From the NCBI GenBank assembly GCA_002309805.1, contig DBYJ01000054.1, positions 14,219 through 38,283 of the forward strand: a DNA stretch of 24,065 bases, given 5' to 3'. A model generated the notes under the pieces. It searched no databases, had not been told where the DNA came from, and worked only from the letters and a program-made list of their open reading frames with translations. The stretch's first letter is position 1, and each line of letters opens with the position of its first letter. Below, in pieces: positions 1 to 7,218 of this stretch. Source of the DNA: Bacteroidales bacterium UBA1189. GTDB lineage: Bacteria; Bacteroidota; Bacteroidia; Bacteroidales; Bacteroidaceae. Position numbers and translations under genes: made by a program.

Positions 1-424
1 CGGGAATTGTGACGGAGGTCAGGCTGTGGCAATTAATAAAGGCCCACTCGCCAATGCTGGTGACCGAATTGGGGATGGTGACGGAGGTCAGTTCTCGGCA
101 ATAACTAAAGGCATAATTGCCAATGCTGGTGACCGAATTGGGGATGGAGACAGAGGTTAAATAGAAGCAACTATGAAAGGCATTATCCTCGATGCCGACC
201 ACAGAATACGTTATGCCGCTGCTGGTAACGGTAATAGATGAAGGAATGTCAATGGAGCCAGAATAACCATTGGGATTCTGAGTTACCGTAGCAATTTTGC
301 CTTTGGGCACAAGAGTGTAATAAATGCCATTGACTTCGACGGGGTCGTCGGCAAGGGCGGTGAGGGTGAAGAGGGGCGCTAAAAGCGCGAGGAGAAGAAG
401 CCTCCTTGTAAAAAATCTTTTCAT
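1..424 (-). CDS. Secreted BspA-like leucine-rich repeat protein (LRR_5), N-terminal part
   Basis: The first 141 codons of a larger gene that runs off the left edge. The start ATG is at 424-422. Residues 1-25 form a signal peptide: a basic start (MKRFFTRR), a Leu/Ala-rich core and an Ala-Leu-Ala-Asp exit. A short leader domain follows (NGIYYTLVPKG), then 23-residue repeats of the type SVTIPNSVTSIGxxAFxxC, at least three in view. This is the LRR_5 pattern of BspA-family surface proteins in Bacteroidales, which in characterised cases bind host proteins or other bacteria. The repeats are also nearly identical in DNA at a 69-nt period. The C-terminus, and so any sorting or anchoring signal, is outside the window. 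The substrate or partner cannot be told from this part. Expression probably comes from the promoter near 773-803 through a long leader. Confidence 0.9.
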   Translation of the reverse strand, partial: MKRFFTRRLLLLALLAPLFTLTALADDPVEVNGIYYTLVPKGKIATVTQNPNGYSGSIDIPSSITVTSSGITYSVVGIEDNAFHSCFYLTSVSIPNSVTSIGNYAFSYCRELTSVTIPNSVTSIGEWAFINCHSLTSVTIP

Positions 425-462
425 GTGATTTGGGTTTTAATGGATTAATAATGATTTATTGA

Positions 463-603
463 TTAATACTTTGTGAATTTGGCGATGGGATTGAAAACAT
501 ACAAAAGAGAACGTGGACTTATTACTTCGTCTACGTTCTTTCCAGGTATCGCCAAACACCCAACACACTTTAACGAGCAAAAGCCCACGCAACGCGTGAG
601 CAT
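463..603 (-). CDS. Possible 46-residue Cys-rich leader peptide ORF
   Basis: A small ORF from ATG at 603-601 to TAA at 465-463, ending 38 nt before the LRR gene start and in the same direction. It begins MLTRCVGFCSLKCVGC, with Cys at residues 5, 9, 13 and 16, and ends IAKFTKY. There is no signal peptide or recognised domain. Its start codon lies in the apical part of the folded leader and its reading frame runs through the terminator-like hairpin at 509-538. Those positions suit a leader peptide whose translation could alter RNA folding. An overlapping 102-codon frame on the other strand (473-781) exists, so the open frames may simply be a by-product of a conserved structured RNA. No experimental or family support is known to me; translation is uncertain. 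Confidence 0.3.
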   Translation of the reverse strand: MLTRCVGFCSLKCVGCLAIPGKNVDEVISPRSLLYVFNPIAKFTKY

Positions 604-671
604 CCCTGCTTTTACTCTTGTGTGTTCTTATATAAATGGCGAATTAGGAAAGAACAAGAATCTAAGTGGAC
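509..671 (-). ncRNA. Structured 5' leader with two alternative folds (attenuator-like)
   Basis: Nested complementary segments give one long stem: 535-543 with 647-655 (9 bp, perfect), 549-554 with 637-642 (6 bp), 562-568 with 620-626 (7 bp), 575-584 with 608-617 (one wobble or mismatch) and an apical 586-590 with 594-598. A second hairpin pairs 509-518 with 529-538 (10 positions, one G-T). Segment 529-543 is shared, so the long stem (which can be extended by 666-671) and the short hairpin exclude each other. Read leftward, the short hairpin is followed by a T-rich stretch (TCTTTTG). The region lies between the leftward promoter at 773-803 and the LRR gene. I cannot match it to a named RNA family. 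Direction is inferred from the promoter, and wobble pairs do not settle the strand. Confidence 0.5.
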
Positions 672-772
672 GCTTCTTTCTATATACTAATAGTTTTCTA
701 CTTCATGGGCAATGGGGTTTGGTGAGACACTATGGTTTGAATATCGAAATCTTTTGGCTAAACTTCCAGTGG

Positions 773-803
773 CAAAGATAGGAAGAAAAACCGTAGAGGC
801 AAA
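773..803 (-). promoter_or_regulatory. Bacteroidetes-type promoter reading toward the LRR gene
   Basis: On the minus strand TTTG (803-800) is separated by 19 nt from TATCTTTG (780-773), a full match to the TTTG-N19-21-TAnnTTTG pattern. Transcription would start near 766 and give a leader of about 340 nt before the LRR gene start at 424. Confidence 0.6.
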
Positions 804-978
804 GGAATTGAAGACTTTTTTAGGAAAATGATAGGAAAAAAGTTCATTTCCCGTAAACTATGTAAAAGATGTCGTTCTCTCCTTACAAGTCAGCAAGGGG
901 CCTGCAGCTGTAGGTACGGCGAAGGGGAGATAACATGCGCTCGGGCGAGCCATCCCCTCCGGAACATTTTCCTCAGGC
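804..978. other. Non-coding spacer with a stem-loop downstream of the GH2 gene
   Basis: Together with 425-803 this makes a stretch of over 500 nt with no convincing protein gene apart from the leader features. Near the end of the leftward GH2 gene, GGGGA at 924-928 pairs with TCCCC at 953-957, and inside it GCTCG (939-943) pairs with CGAGC (946-950). It may mark the 3' end of the GH2 transcript, but no T-run follows on the minus strand, so it is not a standard intrinsic terminator. Confidence 0.35.
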
Positions 979-3318
979 TTATTTGGTTTTCAGCGACAGC
1001 GTGGCGGCTGGCAGCGAACTCTTGATGGTCACGCTGACGGAGCCTTTCCTATGCGTGCTGCGGACGACGAGCATGGCGCGACCCTTCCACGTCTTAACGC
1101 GCGGCGAGGTGTAGGGTTCAGGGTCTTTCAGGTCGGCAGAGGCGAAGGCCAGAAGTGTGCCGGCGCCCCTCACAACAGCCTCGCACGGAATGGCGGCTTC
1201 GGGGACTGGCGTGCCCTGCTTGTCAACCACCTCGATGGTGACGAAGGTGAGCGACTGGCCGTCGGCAGCCATCACAGTATGGTCGGGGGTGAGACGCAGA
1301 CGGGCAGGCTCGCCGGCGCTCCTCAACGTCACGCTCTTGGCACCGGCTTCAGCGCGAAGCGTGCCTGGCTTATAGGGCACGGTGAACACGGCCTTGAATT
1401 CGGTTTCACGGCTTACGGGCTTCGTGCCGATGAGCTGGCCGTCGAGATAAAGACTCACCTCAGGCTGACGGGTATAGACCTCAACCTCGACGGGCTTGCC
1501 CTCCCATCCGGGCCATGTCCATGATTCCCAAGTGGGCCAAACGCTCCACATCGTTGTCTTGACTGCTCCGTGATAGCCCTCAGGCTCCTTCACGGCCATA
1601 TAGAGCGGCGTATCGTCGTTCCACAGCATCTGGCGGTAGTGGCTGACAGGCTTGCGCCAGCCAGTGATGTCGACGTCGCCGCAGTAGGCGCCGTGCCAGT
1701 CGGGGAAGCCGCCGCCCTCCCAGTGCTCGCCCTCCTGTTCACCTTTATAATAATAACGGCCGATGGCCGATTCGCCCAAATAGTCGAGGCCCGTCCAGAC
1801 GATGTCGCCGACGACATAGGGGAAGTCGTGGACGGTGGCCCAATTGCGGAAGGCATCGCGCGGATAGCTCTCGGTCTGCCAGATAATGCGCTTGGGGTCG
1901 CGCTGATGGTCGCTGGCGTGTTTGAAAATCATATAGTTGTAGCCCACCACATCGAGCACCTCGGCATGGGGGTCGTAGATTTCCCAGTCGCGATCCCAGG
2001 CGCACAGGGCCTCAGTCACAGGGCGCGTTGTATCGTAGTCGTGGATGGCCTGCTTCATCTGACGGGCAGTATAGACGACGCGGATGTCCTTGCGTTCGAT
2101 GACCTCGTTACCGATGCTCCACGAGATGACGCAGGGGTGGTTCCAGTCGCGCAGCACCATGGCGTGCAGGTCGTCGCGGAAGCACGAGTCGATAACGGTC
2201 GAGTAGTCGTAAGGGTTCTTCTGTGTGCGCCAGCCGTCGAAGGCTTCGTCGATGACGAGCATGCCGAGTGAGTCGCAGGCATCGAGGAAGGCGCGTGTGG
2301 TTGGGTTGTGGCTGGTGCGGATGAGGTTGAAGCCGGCGTCCTTCATCTGGCGCACCTTGCGGACCTCGGCATCATCGAAGGCCATGGCACCCAGCACGCC
2401 GTCGTCGTGGTGGACGCAGGCGCCGTTGATGAGCATCGGCTGGCCGTTGAGCACGAAGCCGCGCTCGGCATCGAAGGTGAACGAGCGGATGCCAAACTTA
2501 ACCTTTTGCTTGTCAATGACACTTCCCCCGGACATTAGCCTGACGTCAGCCTCATAGAGATAAGGGTCATCAGGCGTCCATAAATGCGGCTGGTCAATCG
2601 TGAAGGTGCGAATAAGAGTGGTTACCCCACCAGGCTCTGCTGTGGACGCACTCTCCTGACCATCAATCTGCTTTGTGAAAGTACCGCCATTGAAGGTTAC
2701 CTCTACGTCGTCAATGTGACGTGCTTGTTGTCCTTCATTGGCCACCCATACACACACGTCGACCCTTGCCCTGTCGTCACTGACCTCAGGTGTCAGAAGG
2801 TGGACGCCGTTCTCGGCAATGTGCAAGGCAGGCATGGTTTCGAGCCACACATGACGGTAGATGCCAGAGCCGGAATACCACCGACAGTTTGGCTGGTCGC
2901 TGTTATCGACCTTAACCGTCACCTCGTTCTCGCGCTTGTCTTTATAAAGCATCTTCGTCACGTCGACGGTGAACGGCGTATATCCATAGTGATGCTGACC
3001 TGCTTTCTGCCCATTGACATAGACCTCGGCCTTCTGATAGACGCCCTCGAAGTGGAGCTTGACTACCTCGCCGACGGGGGTCTTGAATGTCTTTCGATAT
3101 TCACCCCGGCCACCCTCGAACCATCCGCCGCCGGTGCCCGTGGCGCCCTGGCCAGGGCGCGGGCCCTCGTAGATGTCCCAGTCGTGGGGCAGGTCGACGG
3201 TCTGCGTCGTTCCATTGCGAGTAAACTGCCAACCGAAGTCGAACAGCTGCACTTGTGTCTGTGCAGATGTCGTCACCGCTGCGACGACAAGCATCCATGA
3301 AATCAAAATCTTCTTCAT
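979..3318 (-). CDS. Secreted glycoside hydrolase family 2 (beta-galactosidase-like)
   Basis: A 779-residue exported GH2 enzyme, expected to remove a beta-linked terminal sugar such as galactose from glycans in the periplasm or at the surface. Residues 1-19 are a signal peptide (MKKILISWMLVVAAVTTSAQ, cut near Ala19). The order is GH2 sugar-binding domain (about 25-165), Ig-like domain (about 170-285), TIM barrel (about 290-590), a DUF4982-like domain (WESWTWPGWEGKPVEVEVYT, about 600-670) and a C-terminal GH2 Ig-like domain (about 680-779). The barrel carries the acid/base glutamate in WSIGNEV (E405) and the nucleophile in WQTESYP (E483). Length and domain order fit Bacteroidales GH2 enzymes. 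No SusC/SusD pair or other glycan gene is beside it, so this is not an obvious polysaccharide utilisation locus. Exact substrate (galactoside or other) cannot be assigned from sequence by eye. It is the last gene of a leftward group. Confidence 0.9.
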   Translation of the reverse strand: MKKILISWMLVVAAVTTSAQTQVQLFDFGWQFTRNGTTQTVDLPHDWDIYEGPRPGQGATGTGGGWFEGGRGEYRKTFKTPVGEVVKLHFEGVYQKAEVYVNGQKAGQHHYGYTPFTVDVTKMLYKDKRENEVTVKVDNSDQPNCRWYSGSGIYRHVWLETMPALHIAENGVHLLTPEVSDDRARVDVCVWVANEGQQARHIDDVEVTFNGGTFTKQIDGQESASTAEPGGVTTLIRTFTIDQPHLWTPDDPYLYEADVRLMSGGSVIDKQKVKFGIRSFTFDAERGFVLNGQPMLINGACVHHDDGVLGAMAFDDAEVRKVRQMKDAGFNLIRTSHNPTTRAFLDACDSLGMLVIDEAFDGWRTQKNPYDYSTVIDSCFRDDLHAMVLRDWNHPCVISWSIGNEVIERKDIRVVYTARQMKQAIHDYDTTRPVTEALCAWDRDWEIYDPHAEVLDVVGYNYMIFKHASDHQRDPKRIIWQTESYPRDAFRNWATVHDFPYVVGDIVWTGLDYLGESAIGRYYYKGEQEGEHWEGGGFPDWHGAYCGDVDITGWRKPVSHYRQMLWNDDTPLYMAVKEPEGYHGAVKTTMWSVWPTWESWTWPGWEGKPVEVEVYTRQPEVSLYLDGQLIGTKPVSRETEFKAVFTVPYKPGTLRAEAGAKSVTLRSAGEPARLRLTPDHTVMAADGQSLTFVTIEVVDKQGTPVPEAAIPCEAVVRGAGTLLAFASADLKDPEPYTSPRVKTWKGRAMLVVRSTHRKGSVSVTIKSSLPAATLSLKTK

Positions 3319-3329
3319 ATTCTTTTTTG

Positions 3330-3360
3330 TAAGTTATATTGTTGTCTCAATCTGGACAAA
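3330..3360 (-). promoter_or_regulatory. Possible promoter of the GH2 gene
   Basis: On the minus strand TTTG (3360-3357) is followed after 19 nt by TAACTTAC (3337-3330), a degenerate form of TAnnTTTG, a few bases before the GH2 start at 3318. The leader would be very short, so this is tentative. Confidence 0.25.
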
Positions 3361-3391
3361 GCAGGCGCATCTTTTCCTCACAGAAACATAG

Positions 3392-3877
3392 TCACGTTCC
3401 TAACAGACAAAGGGCCTGTAGCTGGGCATGGGTGAAGGACATGTAGGTGCGGCCAGTGTCGAGAGTGGCGCCCTGACGGGAGTAGAACTGGATGGCGGAG
3501 GTGTTCCAGGAGAGGGCGCTCCACTCCATGCCCGTATAGCCTTCGGAGAGGATTTCCGAAGCGACGCGGGAGAGCATCTGCAATCCAAGGCCCCTGCCGC
3601 GAAGTTCAGGCAGAACAAACAGATCTTCAAGATGAACCCTGCCCTCGGCTGCAAAGGAGCCGAACACGGGGTAATAGAGGGCGTATGCTACAGCACGCCC
3701 CTCCAGCTCGCCAATCAGTACCGTAGCCACACAACGTTCGAAAAGCCAATACGCAAGGGCGTCCTCACTACCCGTCACATCTTGAGGACGACGTTCGTAG
3801 GCAGCCAGCCCTTTGATGAGCTGGAAGATGAGCGGGACATCGGCTCGCGTGGCACGACGGACGGAGAGGGTTTCCAT
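3392..3877 (-). CDS. GNAT family N-acetyltransferase (diamine/spermidine acetyltransferase-like)
   Basis: A 161-residue cytoplasmic protein that should transfer an acetyl group from acetyl-CoA to an amine. The N-terminal strand and first helices (VRRATRADVPLIFQLIKGLA) are typical of GNAT proteins. The acetyl-CoA loop is R93-G-R-G96-L-G98 in ELRGRGLGLQML, and the preceding strand RVHLEDLFVLPE with the later WNTSAIQFYSRQGA resembles the polyamine acetyltransferase branch (SAT-like), where this tail sits by the substrate. A polyamine substrate is inference only. It lies leftward after the pseudouridine synthase, 19 nt away, and before the GH2 gene (73 nt). The short gap upstream is filled by GGTTAGG-type heptamer repeats. 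Confidence 0.85.
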   Translation of the reverse strand: METLSVRRATRADVPLIFQLIKGLAAYERRPQDVTGSEDALAYWLFERCVATVLIGELEGRAVAYALYYPVFGSFAAEGRVHLEDLFVLPELRGRGLGLQMLSRVASEILSEGYTGMEWSALSWNTSAIQFYSRQGATLDTGRTYMSFTHAQLQALCLLGT

Positions 3878-3880
3878 AAC

Positions 3881-3911
3881 GGTTAGCGGTTAGGGGTTAG
3901 GGGTTAGCGGT
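3881..3911. repeat. GGTTAGG heptamer tandem array
   Basis: Four units of GGTTAGS (GGTTAGC, GGTTAGG, GGTTAGG, GGTTAGC) followed by a partial GGTTGC lie between the GNAT gene start and the end of the pseudouridine synthase gene. The TAA stop codon of the latter (3899-3897) is inside the array. A looser form (GGTTAAGGGGTTAGGG) lies between pyrK and pyrD near 6428. Confidence 0.75.
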
Positions 3912-4583
3912 TGCAGCAGCTTCGGCAGCAAGCCAGAGGGAATTGTCGGGTACGGGGGCTGTAACATCAATGTCGATGTGCGAGACGGGATGAACGAACC
4001 GCACACGGCGGGCGTGGAGGCTGATGCTGCCGTCGGTATTCGAACGGGGGGCGCCGTACTTGAGGTCGCCTTTGATGGGGCAGCCAATCTTGGCCAGCTG
4101 GCAGCGTATCTGATGGTGACGCCCTGTCTTGAGCTCCACCTCCAGCAGATGGTAGTTCGTGAGGCTGACAAGGAGACGGTAATCGAGGATAGCCTGCTTG
4201 GCGCCGGGGCGCTCGCGGTCGTAGGCGTACGACTTGTTCTGCTGTTCGTTGCGCACCAGCCAATGGGTAAGCTCGGCTGCCTCTTCTGCCGGGCGGTTGC
4301 CGACGATAGCCCAGTAGGTTTTCTCCACATCACCCCGACGGAACATGTCGTTGAGGCGTTCCAGCGCTTTGCTGGTCTTGGCCAGCACCACAACACCGCT
4401 GGTGGGACGGTCGAGCCGGTGCGGAACGCCCACGAAGGCAGCACCAGGCTTGTTGTACTTCTCCTTCAGGTAGTCGGCCACAATGTCCGAAAGGGGCTTG
4501 TCGCCCGTCTTGTCACCCTGGACAATCTCGCCCACGGCCTTGTTGACGATGATGATATGGTTGTCTTCGTAGAGTATCTGCAT
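3897..4583 (-). CDS. RluA family pseudouridine synthase
   Basis: A 228-residue RNA pseudouridine synthase, converting uridine to pseudouridine in rRNA or tRNA. The family signature HRLDRPTSGVVVLAK is at residues 55-69 with the catalytic aspartate D58. Downstream motifs LEVELKTGRHHQIRCQLAKIG and a C-terminal LHARRVRFVHP are also typical of RluA. There is no N-terminal S4 domain, as in the short RluA-like single-domain proteins of Bacteroidetes. The target nucleotide cannot be told from the sequence. The last residues (ATANP) and the stop codon are encoded by the GGTTAGG repeat, which suggests that the natural C-terminus has been changed by repeat growth or insertion. It is followed after 19 nt by the GNAT gene. 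Confidence 0.92.
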   Translation of the reverse strand: MQILYEDNHIIIVNKAVGEIVQGDKTGDKPLSDIVADYLKEKYNKPGAAFVGVPHRLDRPTSGVVVLAKTSKALERLNDMFRRGDVEKTYWAIVGNRPAEEAAELTHWLVRNEQQNKSYAYDRERPGAKQAILDYRLLVSLTNYHLLEVELKTGRHHQIRCQLAKIGCPIKGDLKYGAPRSNTDGSISLHARRVRFVHPVSHIDIDVTAPVPDNSLWLAAEAAATANP

Positions 4584-4597
4584 TGTTAGAGTTAAAG

Positions 4598-4619
4598 AAT
4601 TAGGAATGAGGAATTAGGA
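4598..4619. repeat. GAATTAGGA short direct repeats
   Basis: GAATTAGGA occurs at 4598-4606 and 4611-4619 with AATG between, in the 49-nt gap between the TetR gene and the pseudouridine synthase gene. It belongs with the other short periodic repeats in gene gaps of this window. Confidence 0.5.
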
Positions 4620-4632
4620 TTTTTCTCAATCT

Positions 4633-5208
4633 TTAGCGGAGGGCACCGAGGATAACCTTGCGGGCGGTGCGGTGGAGCATCTGCGTATCGTTAGCGCCGG
4701 CAATCTCGCCTCGGATGTAGGGATTCTCCAAACCTTTGGTGGTGTAGTGAATCAACTGGGCCATGATGTGAATGTTCTCCACGTGAAACGTCCCTTCGTG
4801 AATGCCCTGAAGGAGAATGCGCTCGATGAGAGCAATCTCGCGTTTCTCGCACTTGGAACGGATGCTGTCGATGGTGCGCATGTAACGGACGAAGTCGGCG
4901 CGGAGCGAGCCATTGCGGAAGATGGAGTGGCGGACATTGTTGAGACGGCTCATAACGAACTCCACTATCTTTTCGCTAGCAGGAATGTCCTTCTCCACCA
5001 CAGCCTCAAGAACAACGAGGATGCGCTCCAACTCCGTCTCGGCAACGGCGCGCAACAGGGCTTTCTTGCTTGAATAATAGTAGTAGAGCGTGCGCCGCCC
5101 CTTGCCAGCCTGAACGGCCACGTCAATCATGGTCGTGTCGTCATAACCTTTTGTTATGAAAAGCGTTCGGGCGGCTTCTATGAGTGCCTGGCGTGTCTGA
5201 TCCTTCAT
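4633..5208 (-). CDS. TetR/AcrR family transcriptional regulator
   Basis: A 191-residue one-component DNA-binding regulator. Residues 8-55 form the TetR helix-turn-helix: LIEAARTLFITKGYDDTTMI, DVAVQAGKGRRTLYYYYSSK, then KALLRAVAETELE. The rest is a helical ligand-binding domain without a recognised specific family. No efflux pump or other usual target is next to it; neighbours downstream are the pseudouridine synthase (49 nt) and GNAT gene, so either it acts elsewhere or only on itself. A near-consensus TATCTTTT (5237-5230, minus strand) sits upstream and overlaps the region used by the opposing tRNA promoter. The inducing ligand is unknown. Confidence 0.9.
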   Translation of the reverse strand: MKDQTRQALIEAARTLFITKGYDDTTMIDVAVQAGKGRRTLYYYYSSKKALLRAVAETELERILVVLEAVVEKDIPASEKIVEFVMSRLNNVRHSIFRNGSLRADFVRYMRTIDSIRSKCEKREIALIERILLQGIHEGTFHVENIHIMAQLIHYTTKGLENPYIRGEIAGANDTQMLHRTARKVILGALR

Positions 5209-5246
5209 ATATATTTATTAAATTAACTTAAAAGATAGCTCCAAGG

Positions 5247-5278
5247 CTTGTTTTAATGGCAGAAAGGCTCTACCTTTG
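5247..5278 (+). promoter_or_regulatory. Promoter of the initiator tRNA gene
   Basis: CTTG at 5247-5250, then 20 nt, then TACCTTTG at 5271-5278, fitting the Bacteroidetes pattern with one mismatch in the upstream box. The tRNA starts 14 nt after it. Confidence 0.65.
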
Positions 5279-5291
5279 CACCCGCAAACAT

Positions 5292-5363
<72 letters not shown>

Positions 5364-5369
5364 CTCAAT

Positions 5370-5394
5370 GGCAGTCTTGACAGACTGCCTTTTT
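5370..5394 (+). terminator. Intrinsic terminator after tRNA-fMet
   Basis: GGCAGTCT (5370-5377), loop TGAC, AGACTGCC (5382-5389), then TTTTT. A perfect 8-bp stem with a T-run, 7 nt after the tRNA. Confidence 0.93.
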
Positions 5395-5420
5395 CTTTCC
5401 TCAACTCCCGAACCTCTTTT

Positions 5421-5522
5421 CCTTCCTCAATCTTCAATTATCAATTTTGACCTTCGGTCGGGCCTGCTCACGCTCGGCAGAATCGGAGCCAGCTCCATTC
5501 TGCTCTCGCTTAATCGCAGCCT
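5421..5522. repeat. Two-hairpin intergenic repeat element, copy C
   Basis: After the 7-nt-periodic stretch CTTCAATTATCAAT come hairpin 1, GACC (5449-5452)/GGTC (5456-5459) around TTC, and hairpin 2, CAGAAT+GGAGC (5478-5489 with one bulged C at 5484) pairing with GCTCC+ATTCTG (5492-5502). Copies A (18688-18740) and B (20240-20290) have the same layout with different but still complementary stem bases. The element abuts the stop codon of pyrD on its right. Confidence 0.65.
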
Positions 5523-6422
5523 TCAATCTTTCATCGTCACCTCGTCCCATTCGTTCATCCCCTGACGGCGGAGGTAATCCTCCATCTCGTCCACGATGTG
5601 CATGGTCACGGCAGGATCGACGAAATTGGCTGTTCCCACCTGCACGGCCTTTGCTCCAGCCAACAGGAACTCAATGGCATCCGTTCCACTCATGATACCT
5701 CCCAAGCCGATGACGGGGATATGGACAGCATGCGCCACCTGCCACACCATGCGCAGGGCGACAGGTTTGACGGCAGGACCGCTCAATCCGCCCGTGACGG
5801 TGGAGAGGATGGGGCGACGCTTCTCGGCATCGATGGCCATGCCCAGCAACGTGTTGATGAGCGATACACTATCGGCGCCAGCTTCCTCAACGGCACGGGC
5901 AATCTGCACGATGTCCGTCACGTTGGGCGAGAGTTTGACGATAAGTGTCTTGTGGTAGGCGGCACGTACCGCACGAACAACGGAGGCCGCACCGTCGGGG
6001 GTCACACCGAACGCCATACCCCCCTGCTTCACGTTGGGGCAGGAGATATTGAGCTCGATGGCGGGTATCCGCTCCAGCGTGTCGATGCGCTCGGCCACAG
6101 CCACATAGTCGTCGATGGTCGAGCCCGAGACATTGACAATGACATTCGTGGGGAGGTCGCAGATGGAGGGATAGATGACGTCGGCAAAGTGGGCCACGCC
6201 CTTGTTCTGCAAGCCTACGGCGTTGAGCATCCCCGAGGGGGTCTCCGCCATGCGGGGATAGGGATTGCCTTCGCGGGCATGGAGCGTAGTGCCCTTGACG
6301 ATGATGCCGCCGAGACGGTTGAAGTCAACAAAGTCGGCATACTCCGTGCCATAGCCGAACGTGCCCGATGCCGTCAGCACGGGGTTACGAAATTCAAGGT
6401 TTCCAATTCTAATCGGCTTCAT
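5523..6422 (-). CDS. pyrD: Dihydroorotate dehydrogenase B, catalytic subunit
   Basis: A 299-residue FMN enzyme of pyrimidine synthesis: dihydroorotate to orotate, passing electrons through PyrK to NAD+. Class 1B signs are ASGTFGYGTEY near the N-terminus, the substrate loop NAVGLQNKGV, the active-site cysteine C128 in ELNISCPNVKQGG, and phosphate-binding motifs IGLGGIMSG and VGTANFVDP near the C-terminus. Class 1A and class 2 enzymes lack a PyrK partner and class 2 uses serine as the base. It directly follows pyrK on the same strand with a 22-nt gap containing GGTTAAGGGGTTAGGG. The last codons (MKD then TGA) touch the intergenic repeat element at 5421-5522. Confidence 0.97.
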   Translation of the reverse strand: MKPIRIGNLEFRNPVLTASGTFGYGTEYADFVDFNRLGGIIVKGTTLHAREGNPYPRMAETPSGMLNAVGLQNKGVAHFADVIYPSICDLPTNVIVNVSGSTIDDYVAVAERIDTLERIPAIELNISCPNVKQGGMAFGVTPDGAASVVRAVRAAYHKTLIVKLSPNVTDIVQIARAVEEAGADSVSLINTLLGMAIDAEKRRPILSTVTGGLSGPAVKPVALRMVWQVAHAVHIPVIGLGGIMSGTDAIEFLLAGAKAVQVGTANFVDPAVTMHIVDEMEDYLRRQGMNEWDEVTMKD

Positions 6423-6444
6423 GGGAGGGTTAAGGGGTTAGGGA

Positions 6445-7218
6445 TTACCATTTCAGTCTGTCAATTGAAAACACGGGGCCTTCCTTGCAGACACAGACGT
6501 TGCCGTCCACCGTGTCCTCCACACAGCACAGGCAGGCTCCGAGGCCGCACGCCATGCGGTTCTCCAACGAGGCCTCGCACGTGATGTCCTTCTCTCGTGC
6601 CAATCGCGCCACAGCTTTCATCATAGGCAGCGGGCCGCAGGTGTAGATATGGTCGAAGCGTTCCTTCTCCAGCACGCTGTGCTGCGTGACGAGGCCCTTC
6701 TCCCCCGCCCCGCCGTTCTCCGTAGAGACCAGCGTGCGGGCGGCTTGTTCGAAACGCTCCAGGCAGAGCAAGTCCTTCTCCGTCCGTGCCCCCAAGAGGA
6801 ACGTCGGTTCGGCACCTCTCCGTGTCAACTCCTTGCCCAACAACAGCAAGGGCGCTACGCCCACGCCGCCTCCAACGAGAAGCGGACGGAAGCCGGAAGC
6901 CATTGAAGGAAGACTGAAGCCGTTGCCGAGGGGCAGCACCACGTTCACCACATCGCCCGCCCTGCGGTTGCAGAGCCAGGCCGTGCCCTTGCCGACACGT
7001 TGCACCAACAGCACAAGAGTGCCGTTTGCCGCATCGCAATCGTGGATGGAGATAGGACGGCGAAGCAGCACACCGGGCGTTTCGTCAATACGCACTTCCA
7101 CGAACTGCCCAGGGAGGACAGCGGGAAGCACAGAAGCATCCGACGCAGCAAGCACCAGCCGGGTGGCAGTGGCGCTTACTGCGACGGAATCTCTTACAAC
7201 AAGGTCAAGTACCTGCAT
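6445..7218 (-). CDS. pyrK: Dihydroorotate dehydrogenase B, electron transfer subunit
   Basis: A 257-residue ferredoxin-reductase-like protein that carries FAD and a [2Fe-2S] cluster and moves electrons from PyrD to NAD+. The FAD part includes LLRRPISIHD (family RPxSIxD) at about residues 53-62. The NAD part has VGGGVGVAPLLLL. The cluster ligands are in the C-terminal segment ACGLGACLCCVED: C224, C229, C232 and probably C244 (C-X4-C-X2-C-X11-C). It starts at ATG 7218-7216, sharing one base with the stop of the upstream nucleotidyltransferase gene (TGATG), so translation is probably coupled. PyrD follows in 22 nt. Confidence 0.96.
   Translation of the reverse strand: MQVLDLVVRDSVAVSATATRLVLAASDASVLPAVLPGQFVEVRIDETPGVLLRRPISIHDCDAANGTLVLLVQRVGKGTAWLCNRRAGDVVNVVLPLGNGFSLPSMASGFRPLLVGGGVGVAPLLLLGKELTRRGAEPTFLLGARTEKDLLCLERFEQAARTLVSTENGGAGEKGLVTQHSVLEKERFDHIYTCGPLPMMKAVARLAREKDITCEASLENRMACGLGACLCCVEDTVDGNVCVCKEGPVFSIDRLKW

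Noticed and set aside
535..655. Integron attC site
   Set aside because: The long hairpin lacks the RYYYAAC/GTTRRRY ends in the correct order and there is no integrase or cassette array.
473..781. 102-codon open frame on the plus strand, opposite the structured leader
   Set aside because: It overlaps the long inverted repeats, has no domain or good promoter on that strand, and the strong promoter reads the other way. Kept only as a possible by-product of the RNA fold.
3881..3911. Telomere-like TTAGGG repeats
   Set aside because: Only four 7-nt units between two bacterial genes; period 7, not 6. Fits the local family of short arrays.
3978..4589. 203-codon plus-strand frame opposite the pseudouridine synthase
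   Set aside because: Antisense shadow of a GC-rich gene with clear family motifs; the translated product shows no domain.
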